DNA from: Flavobacterium haoranii
GTDB taxonomy: Bacteria > Bacteroidota > Bacteroidia > Flavobacteriales > Flavobacteriaceae
NCBI GenBank assembly: GCA_003246205.1
Contig: QKBC01000003.1
Coordinates: 1-64,000 of the forward strand
DNA length: 64,000 nucleotides
Direction of reading: 5' to 3'
Shown here: positions 42,030 to 49,333 of the stretch, one piece after another
How the letters are laid out: the number at the start of each line of letters is the position of its first letter
Numbering within the stretch: the first letter of the stretch is position 1
Position numbers and translations under genes: made by a program
Notes under the pieces: model-generated
The model's database searches: none
What the model was told of the DNA's origin: nothing
What the model saw: only the letters and a program-made list of their open reading frames with translations

Positions 42030-42326
42030 ATGTCAAAATTCGGAGAGTTAATTGATGCTAAAGTTCCTGTATTAATCGATTTTTTTACAGAGTGGAACGA
42101 GCCGTCTGTTGCGATGAATGAAGTGATTCGCGATGTTGCTGCGGCATTGGGAGATAAGGCAAGGGTTATTAAGATTGATGTGGAAAAAAATAGAGAATTA
42201 GCAGACGCTCTTAGGGTTAAAGGATTACCAACTTTAATGATTTACAAAGCAGGTCAAATGGTGTGGAGGCAAAGCGGAGAATTAGATGCCAATACATTGA
42301 TCACTTTAGTACAAGAGCAAGCTTAA
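42030..42326 (+). CDS. Thioredoxin-fold protein lacking the CxxC active site
   Basis: This 98-residue protein is the length of thioredoxin and follows its layout: strand VPVLIDFFTEW, the active-site position W22-N23-E24-P25-S26 in place of WCGPC, strand ARVIKIDVEKN, and the cis-proline loop KGLPTLM with P67. Both catalytic cysteines are replaced (N and S), and the protein contains no cysteine at all, so dithiol redox activity is impossible. A structural, chaperone or binding role is inferred. The frame is intact and the rest of the fold is conserved, so it does not look like a decaying gene. It overlaps the convergent deacetylase gene by 4 bp. Confidence 0.9.
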   Translation: MSKFGELIDAKVPVLIDFFTEWNEPSVAMNEVIRDVAAALGDKARVIKIDVEKNRELADALRVKGLPTLMIYKAGQMVWRQSGELDANTLITLVQEQA

Positions 42327-42961
42327 TTTAGGTTTTCAAATTCGATCCCCTGATTTTTTAATTCTTGTATCACTTTAGGAAGGGCTAATTGTAAATTAGG
42401 CCAAGCTTTTATGCTGTCGTGAAATACGATAACACTTCCATTTTGCACATTTTTGATCACATTTTGAAAGCATTCTTCTGCAGTTGTATTTTGGTCAAAA
42501 TCATACGAAATAATATCCCACATTACAATTTTATATCCGCTTTTTTGAATTATTCTAGCTTGAGAAGACTTTATCTTCCCGTAGGGAGGACGAAAAAGCT
42601 TTGTTGTATTTCCTGTAAATTTTTCAATGATTTCACGGCATAGTTGGAAATTATGTACATAGTTTTTTGTTTGGGTTTTCCAGCCGTTTAAATGATTGAA
42701 TGTATGATTGCCTACAGAATGACCTTTAGCAATTACTTTTTGAAAAATTTCAGGATGTTTTCGGATATTGTCACCGATGCAAAAAAAAGTAGCTTTAATA
42801 TTTTCTCTTTCGAGTAGGTCTAAAACCCATTCTGTGATCTCAGGAATCGGGCCATCATCAAAAGTGAGATATACTTTTTTTACCGAATCAGAATGCGGTA
42901 CAGACCAAATGTATTTTGGAAACAGGAATTTAATTATAGGATGTGTTTTTACCCAATTCAT
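42323..42961 (-). CDS. Polysaccharide deacetylase (NodB homology domain)
   Basis: This 212-residue protein is a compact NodB domain, CE4 family: motif 1 TFDDGP with D35 and D36, motif 2 HTFNHL with metal ligands H85 and H89, motif 3 RPPYGK, and late VMWDIISYDFDQ and VIVFHDS motifs. It should remove N-acetyl groups from a glycan such as peptidoglycan or an exopolysaccharide. There is no clear signal peptide; the N-terminus (NWVKTHPIIKFLFPKYIW) may be a membrane-associating helix, as in the family's short bacterial members. It follows the DUF2723 gene after a terminator. Confidence 0.95.
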   Translation of the reverse strand: MNWVKTHPIIKFLFPKYIWSVPHSDSVKKVYLTFDDGPIPEITEWVLDLLERENIKATFFCIGDNIRKHPEIFQKVIAKGHSVGNHTFNHLNGWKTQTKNYVHNFQLCREIIEKFTGNTTKLFRPPYGKIKSSQARIIQKSGYKIVMWDIISYDFDQNTTAEECFQNVIKNVQNGSVIVFHDSIKAWPNLQLALPKVIQELKNQGIEFENLN

Positions 42962-42971
42962 ATTTTAAAAA

Positions 42972-42998
42972 AAGCCACGAAATTTTTATTCGTGGCTT
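42972..42998 (-). terminator. Intrinsic terminator after the DUF2723 gene
   Basis: Arms AAGCCACGAA and TTCGTGGCTT flank a short AT loop. On the minus strand the stem is followed by a run of seven T. It lies 17 bp past the stop of the gene at 43015-46215. Confidence 0.85.
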
Positions 42999-43014
42999 GT
43001 TTATTAATGTTCTT

Positions 43015-46000
43015 TTATTCCATTTCTCTTCTGAATTCAGGGAAGAGTTTGTTGAAGTTATTAAATTTTACTTTTTCTTGATTATAAAAGTCTTCATCGT
43101 GAGCATCTTTCATATATCCTAATAAGCTTCTGTAGCGTTCAATACTGCCCACAATATCATAGCGGTAGTCATAACGTTCGTTGGGAGACATTCCGTTGAA
43201 GAATGTTAATTCTTCTTGATATTTCGAAATAAGTTCAGTCAATAATTTTCGGGCTTTGTCTTTTTTACCTACTTCATAATAACCTTGTGCAAATGGTTCA
43301 ACTATAGTATAGTATTCAAAATACTGAACCGGCATTTTTTCCATTGCTAAATCGATAATTTTTTCTGCTTTATCATTCTTTCCTTCAATGATTAAAGCTT
43401 CCATTAATCGGGCTAAGTTTGTTCTGTATGTAATACCGTTTCTACGAGTTTCCGGATCGTGATAAATTTTCGGACTGCCGCTATTTCCCCAATACCAGTT
43501 GGTTACAATAGTGTACATTTTATCAGTATCAATTAATCCCATTTCCATAGGATTTGGTTTTCCTTTTTGAGCTGTTCTAACAGGAACTAATTTAAAGCAC
43601 AAACCGTCTAATTCCAGATAATCTTTCATCCATAAATAATCATCTTCGCCAAAACTTCCTCCGGTAAAATAAATAGGTCTTTTCCAGTTGTTTTGATTCA
43701 CAATGTCAAGCATCATTAAACGGTTTTTGTATAAGGCGTCTTTTTTGATTTGAAAATGCATTGCCGGAACGATAGAGTCATAATATTTTGGAGACACTAC
43801 TTTGTTTTTGATAATGTTTTCCTTGTCAATCGGAATAAAGATTTTATCCGTTGGATAGTAATTGATCCATTGGCCGCTTCTCAATTGAATTTTGGCGCGT
43901 TCATCATCTAGTGATAAGAATTTGATAAAGTCGTCAAGAGAAATAGAATCTTTTGTACGTTCAACCAAGAAACTATAATCACGATTACTACCTCTGTATT
44001 GCTCTCTTGTAAATGAAATAGGAACCGGGTCAGAACTGTAAGCTTTGCGTTTCATTTGGTCAATATACCAGTCGGTCATGAATAAACTTGTATTTACAAT
44101 TCTAACGTCTGTTCGGTAACCTTCTATTTCCTGTGCATACCATAAAGGGAAAGTGTCATTATCTCCGATAGTGAATAAAATGGCATCTTTATCACATGAA
44201 TCCAAATAAGCTTTGGCCATTGCAATTGCTGTATAGCGGTTACTACGGTCGTGATCATTCCAGTTTTCTTTGGCCATTAGTAATGGAGAAGACAAGAAAC
44301 AAACAGCTAAAACAGCCGGAACAACAATTTTAGTGCTCAATGATTTTTTCAACCCATCATATAAAGCATAAACACCAAAACCTATCCACATAGCAAATAC
44401 GTAGAAAGAACCTACTAAGGCATAATCGCGTTCTCTTGGTTCAAATGGTCTTTCATTCAAATAAATTTTTAGTGCTAATCCAGTAAATAAGAATAAAGCT
44501 AAAAGAACATAGAAACTTTTAAGATCTTTTCTAGCGTGAAAGATCATACCGATAAGAGCTAAAATAAAAGGTAAAAAGAAATACGTATTTCTTCCTTTGT
44601 TATTTAGCATATCAGGAGTTAGGTTCTTTTGTGTTCCTAGGCGCAGTTCATCAATAAAAGGAATTCCGCTAATCCAGTTTCCTTCTAAATGGTCGCCTTT
44701 CCATTGATTATCACTTTGGCGTCCAACAAAATTCCACATTAAATAACGCCAATACATGTATCCAAATTGGAACTGGAACATAAATTTCATATTGTTAAAG
44801 AAACTCGGTTTCTCAACAATTAAATATTCGCCATAACCCTTTAAGAATTTGTCGTAATCCTCCAAGTCAAATTTTCCTTGATTGAAACCACTTCTAAATT
44901 CAGCAACAACTTCAACTAATTCATGCTCGTCAGCATATTCCGGTTTAATTCTGAAGTCTAAAGGTTCTGTGAACATCATATAGTTCACATTATGTTCACT
45001 GCTCCACATTCTTGGTAAGAATGCTTTGTGATTGTCGTCTGTATTTTGAACAGAATTTTTATAGTTATTGGTAATAATATATTTTCCGGTTTTGTAATCT
45101 CTTTCATAGTTAGGTTTTCCGTCCAAATACGGTGTGTTTTCATCAAGTCCGGAATAAGTGTCTGAAAATTGAGGGCCATAAAATAACTTTTGTTCACCAT
45201 ATTGTTCACGGTTATAATAGGCTAATACTTCGGCAGCATCGGAAGGTTTATTTTCATTGATTGGCGGATTTGCATTGGCTCTGATAGGTAGCATAAACCA
45301 AGTAGAAAAACCGATTAAGATAAATAAAGTGCACAATAAAATAGTATTGTACAAAACATATCCTTTTTTCTTAGTAAAATTAAGCCCGAAGTAGAATATA
45401 GCAATAATAAAAATAAAGGCAAAAATAGTTCCCGAATTAAACGGTAAGCCTAAACTGTTGACCATGAAAATTTCGGTTTTACCGAAGAAAGCCAGAGTAT
45501 AAGGTAAAAGTAGTTTAAAAATAAAAAGTAATATGGCTACAATGGCAATATTGGCTATGATAAAGCTTTTTATTGTAACGTTCTTGTGTTTTTTGAAGAA
45601 GTATAAGAAACCAATAGATGGCAACGTTAATAAAGCCATGAAGTGTACCCCGAAAGAGAGCCCGATAATTAATGAAATCAATAATAACCAACGATTTCCT
45701 CTTGGAGTGTCAATTTCTTGTTCCCAACGCAATCCTAACCAAAAAAGAATAGCTATTAAAAAGGAAGCCATTGCGTAAACTTCAGCTTCAACAGCATTGA
45801 ACCAAAAGCTGTCGGAAAAAGTGAATGCTAATGAAGCAATAAAAGCGCTTCCTAAAATCATAATATAACTAGAATTACTAGCATCTTCCGGAATAAACAA
45901 TCTCTTCATTAATAAAGTTAAAGACCAAAACATAAACAAGATGGTAAAAGCACTTGAAAATACCGACATCATGTTTACCATTAAGGCAACCTGTGAAGCA

Positions 46001-46215
46001 CTAGTTGCAAACATAGCAAAGAAAGCACCTAGCATTTGAAACAATGGTGCTCCGGGAGGGTGTCCAATTTCTAGTTTCGCTGAAGTAGTGATATATTCAC
46101 CGCAATCCCAAAAACTCATGGAAGGCTCAACAGTTAAAGAGTAAGTGGTTAATGCAATGGCAAAAGAAACCCATCCTAAAATGGTGTTCCATTTCTTGAA
46201 ATTGAATGAACTCAT
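43015..46215 (-). CDS. DUF2723 (TMEM260-like) membrane glycosyltransferase candidate
   Basis: This 1066-residue protein opens with the DUF2723 signature: LTVEPSMSFWDCGEYITTSA followed by KLEIGHPPGAPLFQM, in which acidic residues of the first extracytoplasmic loop resemble those of GT-C enzymes. About ten to twelve membrane segments span residues 10-650. A long soluble C-terminal part includes YLDSCDKDAILFTIGDNDTF and a tetratricopeptide-like end. The family is nearly universal in Bacteroidota, and the animal relative TMEM260 is a protein O-mannosyltransferase. A role in O-glycosylation of secreted proteins is therefore plausible but inferred. It is monocistronic. Confidence 0.9.
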   Translation of the reverse strand: MSSFNFKKWNTILGWVSFAIALTTYSLTVEPSMSFWDCGEYITTSAKLEIGHPPGAPLFQMLGAFFAMFATSASQVALMVNMMSVFSSAFTILFMFWSLTLLMKRLFIPEDASNSSYIMILGSAFIASLAFTFSDSFWFNAVEAEVYAMASFLIAILFWLGLRWEQEIDTPRGNRWLLLISLIIGLSFGVHFMALLTLPSIGFLYFFKKHKNVTIKSFIIANIAIVAILLFIFKLLLPYTLAFFGKTEIFMVNSLGLPFNSGTIFAFIFIIAIFYFGLNFTKKKGYVLYNTILLCTLFILIGFSTWFMLPIRANANPPINENKPSDAAEVLAYYNREQYGEQKLFYGPQFSDTYSGLDENTPYLDGKPNYERDYKTGKYIITNNYKNSVQNTDDNHKAFLPRMWSSEHNVNYMMFTEPLDFRIKPEYADEHELVEVVAEFRSGFNQGKFDLEDYDKFLKGYGEYLIVEKPSFFNNMKFMFQFQFGYMYWRYLMWNFVGRQSDNQWKGDHLEGNWISGIPFIDELRLGTQKNLTPDMLNNKGRNTYFFLPFILALIGMIFHARKDLKSFYVLLALFLFTGLALKIYLNERPFEPRERDYALVGSFYVFAMWIGFGVYALYDGLKKSLSTKIVVPAVLAVCFLSSPLLMAKENWNDHDRSNRYTAIAMAKAYLDSCDKDAILFTIGDNDTFPLWYAQEIEGYRTDVRIVNTSLFMTDWYIDQMKRKAYSSDPVPISFTREQYRGSNRDYSFLVERTKDSISLDDFIKFLSLDDERAKIQLRSGQWINYYPTDKIFIPIDKENIIKNKVVSPKYYDSIVPAMHFQIKKDALYKNRLMMLDIVNQNNWKRPIYFTGGSFGEDDYLWMKDYLELDGLCFKLVPVRTAQKGKPNPMEMGLIDTDKMYTIVTNWYWGNSGSPKIYHDPETRRNGITYRTNLARLMEALIIEGKNDKAEKIIDLAMEKMPVQYFEYYTIVEPFAQGYYEVGKKDKARKLLTELISKYQEELTFFNGMSPNERYDYRYDIVGSIERYRSLLGYMKDAHDEDFYNQEKVKFNNFNKLFPEFRREME

Positions 46216-46317
46216 AGAGATTGTTTTAGCTTTATAGTATATAAACTTTTACAAAGAAACTATTTTTTTGTTTAAGGAAAAGCCAAAAAATAATTTTTAA
46301 TATTTTTTTTAGAAAAA

Positions 46318-46348
46318 TTTGCAGAATAAAAAATATGTTTTACATTTG
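46318..46348 (+). promoter_or_regulatory. Bacteroidetes-type promoter of tRNA-Gln
   Basis: TTTG (46318-46321), a 19-bp spacer and TACATTTG (46341-46348) match TTTG-N19-TAnnTTTG without a mismatch. The mature tRNA begins 31 bp after the box. Confidence 0.88.
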
Positions 46349-46378
46349 CACTCGCAATCGAAAAGGTTGTTAGGGTAT

Positions 46379-46449
46379 TGGCCCATGGTGTAATGGTAAC
46401 ACTCCGGTTTTTGGTACCGTCATTCAAGGTTCGAGTCCTTGTGGGCCAA
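46379..46449 (+). tRNA. tRNA-Gln (anticodon UUG)
   Basis: The sequence folds as a full cloverleaf. The acceptor stem pairs TGGCCCA with TGGGCCA and leaves discriminator A. The T arm is CAAGG-TTCGAGT-CCTTG. The anticodon loop is TTTTGGT with anticodon TTG at 46411-46413, reading CAA. The outer pair of the anticodon stem is a C-U mismatch, and the D stem is short (GTG/CAC). CCA is not encoded. It stands alone between its own promoter and terminator. Confidence 0.96.
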
Positions 46450-46455
46450 CAAAAA

Positions 46456-46475
46456 ACTCCGCTTTAAAGCGGAGT
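46456..46475. terminator. Intrinsic terminator of tRNA-Gln
   Basis: ACTCCGCTTTAAAGCGGAGT is a perfect 20-bp palindrome flanked by six A and six T. It starts 7 bp after the tRNA and would work on both strands. Confidence 0.93.
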
Positions 46476-46508
46476 TTTTTATTTGTAATAATTTATTATT
46501 TATAGATA

Positions 46509-46540
46509 AAAAAAGACCATTTATTTAAATGGTCTTTTTT
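46509..46540. terminator. Intrinsic terminator after the universal stress protein gene
   Basis: The arms contain AAAAAAGACCATTTA and its complement around a 2-base loop. It lies 22 bp past the stop of the minus-strand gene at 46562 and has T-runs on both strands. Confidence 0.9.
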
Positions 46541-46561
46541 TGTTCTGAATTATTTTAAAAC

Positions 46562-47386
46562 TTAAATTTTAAATGTAACTACAGGTCTTTTAGCGTGATT
46601 AACAAGATCTTCACTGATGCTTCCGTTGAAAAAGTGAGAAATGCCTTTTCTGCCATGTGTGCTCATTCCGATTAAATCGGCATTCACTTCTTTAGCAAAG
46701 TGTAAAATTCCTTTTTCTACATTAATGTCGTTATAGATATGAGTCGAGAATTTGTGAATGTTGAAATTGCTCGCAAATTCATCCATAATTTTTTGTGCAA
46801 CACGAGTAGATTTGAAATTATTAGGCGTGTTGATAGTTACTAAATGTAAATGAGCATTGAACTCATTTGCAAAATCAACTACTCTTTCAAATGGTTTTTT
46901 AATTTCGTCTGAAAAATCAGAAGCAAAAACAAAATGGTCAACATTGAAGTTTTCGTCTTCTTTTTTGATGATTAAAACAGGAATTTCGGAATTTCTAACT
47001 ACTTTTTCAGAGTTTGATCCAATGAACATTTCCTGAAAACCACTTGCGCCGTGTGATCCCATTACGATCAAGTCTACATTGTGTTCTTCGGCATTTTTAA
47101 TGATTCCGCTGAAAGCCATTTCAAATTGAATGATTTTAGAAACTTTGATATCATTTAAATATGGAGCATTCATTAAAGTGTCTAACTTGGCTATAGCTGC
47201 ATTTTTGAATAACATTAGTTCCGGCATCTCATGTGCGGTAGAAATGGCGTCATTTCCGGACGTTGGTAGTTCAAGCATGTGAACTAAGAAAATTTCACCA
47301 TTGTTCTTTTGGGCGATTTGAGCTGCAACTTTTAAGGCGTATTCAGCATGTTGAGAGAAATCGGTTGGTACTAAAATTCGTTTCAT
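46562..47386 (-). CDS. Tandem universal stress protein (two UspA domains)
   Basis: This 274-residue protein contains two UspA domains. Domain 1 begins KRILVPTDFSQHAEYALKVA and has the ATP-binding motif GSHGASGFQEMFIGS. Domain 2 begins HFVFASDFSDEIKKPFE and has the matching STHGRKGISHFFNGS motif. Both keep the G-2x-G-9x-G-(S/T) pattern, so nucleotide binding is expected in each half. Tandem Usp proteins are common in Bacteroidota and are cytoplasmic; their role is general stress survival, with no specific partner visible here. It is transcribed alone. Confidence 0.95.
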   Translation of the reverse strand: MKRILVPTDFSQHAEYALKVAAQIAQKNNGEIFLVHMLELPTSGNDAISTAHEMPELMLFKNAAIAKLDTLMNAPYLNDIKVSKIIQFEMAFSGIIKNAEEHNVDLIVMGSHGASGFQEMFIGSNSEKVVRNSEIPVLIIKKEDENFNVDHFVFASDFSDEIKKPFERVVDFANEFNAHLHLVTINTPNNFKSTRVAQKIMDEFASNFNIHKFSTHIYNDINVEKGILHFAKEVNADLIGMSTHGRKGISHFFNGSISEDLVNHAKRPVVTFKI

Positions 47387-47485
47387 AAAGTTCGTTTTTT
47401 ATAAGGTTGGATGTAAAGAATTACATAATAAAGTTAGTAAATAAGTCTCAAAACTACAATTTTTTTTTAATTTAAAAAATATCCG

Positions 47486-47493
47486 TATATTTG
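47486..47493 (+). promoter_or_regulatory. Candidate -7 box of the rimP-nusA-infB operon
   Basis: TATATTTG matches TAnnTTTG and lies 63 bp upstream of the rimP ATG. The expected -33 position reads TTTT instead of TTTG. A transcript from here would contain the hairpin at 47524-47549 in its leader. Confidence 0.65.
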
Positions 47494-47523
47494 CTGCAAA
47501 TTATTTATTACTAGTTAAATAAT

Positions 47524-47549
47524 GAGGCACGCACAGCGTGCCTCTTTTT
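47524..47549 (+). terminator. Leader terminator hairpin directly before rimP
   Basis: A 9-bp G+C-rich stem, GAGGCACGC with GCGTGCCTC, has the loop ACA and is followed by five T. It has the form of a strong intrinsic terminator but sits 7 bp upstream of the rimP ATG and downstream of the only visible promoter box. It therefore looks like an attenuator, not the end of a transcript. Confidence 0.8.
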
Positions 47550-47556
47550 ATAAAAT

Positions 47557-48024
47557 ATGAGTTTTAAAGAAAAGGTTCAGCATTTGCTAAATACAGCGTT
47601 AGAAGAACGCCAGGATTTGTTTCTTATTGAATTGAAAATTAGTGAAGGAAATAAGATAAATGTTGTGATAGATGGAGATAATGGTGTAAATTTGCAGGAC
47701 TGCATAGATATTAGTAGAGCCATTGAGCACAATCTTGATCGTGAAGAAGAAGATTTTTCACTTGAAGTTGCATCTGCCGGAGCAACCAGTCTGTTGCGAT
47801 TGGCGAGACAATACAAGAAAAATCTCGGTAGAAAGCTGAAAGTAAAAAAGAATTCAGGGGAAGAAATAGAAGCAGAAATAACTGCTGCTGATGATAATAA
47901 TATTACCTTAGAATGGAAAGCCAGAGAACCTAAAAAAATAGGAAAAGGCAAAGAAACGGTAGTTAAGCAAGAAATACTGCCCTATAGTGAAATTAAAGAA
48001 GCAACAGTTATAATATCATTTTAA
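47557..48024 (+). CDS. rimP: Ribosome maturation factor RimP
   Basis: This 155-residue protein matches RimP, the 30S maturation factor. It has the N-terminal domain with [20 protein letters not shown] and [19 protein letters not shown] (the family's VSSPGxxRPL region, here diverged), and a C-terminal SH3-like domain with [18 protein letters not shown]. It is the first gene of the conserved rimP-nusA-infB operon, 19 bp before nusA. The terminator-like hairpin in front of it suggests regulated expression. Confidence 0.95.
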   Translation: MSFKEKVQHLLNTALEERQDLFLIELKISEGNKINVVIDGDNGVNLQDCIDISRAIEHNLDREEEDFSLEVASAGATSLLRLARQYKKNLGRKLKVKKNSGEEIEAEITAADDNNITLEWKAREPKKIGKGKETVVKQEILPYSEIKEATVIISF

Positions 48025-48043
48025 AAAACACAAATAAGTTGAC

Positions 48044-49282
48044 ATGGAGAATATTGCGTTAATTGAGTCGTTTTCAGAATTCAAAGATAATAAGCTTATC
48101 GATAGAGTTACCTTAATGGCGATTTTAGAAGATGTGTTTCGCAATGCGTTAAAGAAAAAATACGGTTCTGATGATAATTTTGATATTATTATAAATCCGG
48201 ATAAAGGAGATATGGAAATCTGGAGAAACAGAACAGTTGTAGAAGATGGTGAAGTAGAAGATTCAAATTCAGAGATTTCACTTTCTGAAGCTCGTAAGAT
48301 TGAGCCGGATTTTGAAGTTGGAGAAGAAGTTTCAGAAGAAGTAAAGTTGATTGACTTAGGAAGAAGAGCTATCTTGGCTTTGCGTCAAAACTTGATTTCT
48401 AAGATACATGAACATGACAATACAAATCTTTACAAGCAATTTAAAGATTTAATCGGTGATATTTATACAGCAGAAGTGCATCATGTGCGTCCGAGAATGG
48501 TAGTTTTGATGGATGATGAAGGAAACGAAATTGTGTTGCCTAAAGAAAAACAAATTCCGAATGATTATTTCAAAAAAGGAGATAATGTTAGAGGAATTAT
48601 CGAATCTGTAGAGTTAAAAGGAAATAAACCGCAAATTGTCATGTCGAGAACATCGCCTGATTTCTTAGAAAAATTATTCGAGCAAGAAATTCCGGAAGTG
48701 TTTGATGGTTTGATTAATGTGAAAAAAGTAGTGAGAATTCCAGGAGAGAAGGCAAAAGTAGCCGTTGATTCTTATGATGATAGAATTGATCCTGTAGGAG
48801 CTTGTGTAGGAATGAAAGGTTCTCGTATCCACGGAATTGTTCGCGAATTAGGCAATGAAAACATAGACGTAATTAACTTTACAACTAATCCGCAATTATA
48901 TATTACCAGAGCGCTTAGCCCGGCAAGAGTATCTTCTGTTAAAATTGACGAAGACAATAAAAAAGCTGAGGTTTTCTTAAAAATAGAAGAAGTGTCAAAA
49001 GCAATTGGTAAAGGAGGACACAATATACGTTTGGCAAGCATGTTAACCGGATATGATATTGATGTTATCCGTGAAGGTGTTGAAGAGGTTGATGACGTAG
49101 AATTAAGAGAGTTCTCCGATGAAATAGAAGAATGGGTAATCGAAGAATTTGAAAAAATCGGTTTAGATACAGCCAGAAGCGTGCTAGGACAAGACGTACA
49201 AGATTTGATCAGAAGAACCGATTTAGAAGAAGAAACTATTTTAGATGTATTTAGAATTCTAAAAGAAGAATTAGAGGACTAA
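48044..49282 (+). CDS. nusA: Transcription termination/antitermination factor NusA
   Basis: This 412-residue protein has the NusA order: the N-terminal RNA polymerase-binding domain (IALIESFSEF to about residue 125), the S1 domain (GDIYTAEVHHVRPRMVVLM), and two KH domains (RIDPVGACVGMKGSRIHGIV and VSKAIGKGGHNIRLASMLTG). A short helical tail follows. It lacks the duplicated acidic C-terminal repeats of E. coli NusA, which is usual outside Proteobacteria. NusA modulates pausing and termination, so it could act on the terminator-like leader of its own operon. Confidence 0.97.
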   Translation: MENIALIESFSEFKDNKLIDRVTLMAILEDVFRNALKKKYGSDDNFDIIINPDKGDMEIWRNRTVVEDGEVEDSNSEISLSEARKIEPDFEVGEEVSEEVKLIDLGRRAILALRQNLISKIHEHDNTNLYKQFKDLIGDIYTAEVHHVRPRMVVLMDDEGNEIVLPKEKQIPNDYFKKGDNVRGIIESVELKGNKPQIVMSRTSPDFLEKLFEQEIPEVFDGLINVKKVVRIPGEKAKVAVDSYDDRIDPVGACVGMKGSRIHGIVRELGNENIDVINFTTNPQLYITRALSPARVSSVKIDEDNKKAEVFLKIEEVSKAIGKGGHNIRLASMLTGYDIDVIREGVEEVDDVELREFSDEIEEWVIEEFEKIGLDTARSVLGQDVQDLIRRTDLEEETILDVFRILKEELED

Positions 49283-49333
49283 CTTATCAACAAAGCAACA
49301 CAAACTGAATATTAGAAAAATTAAAAACATTAT

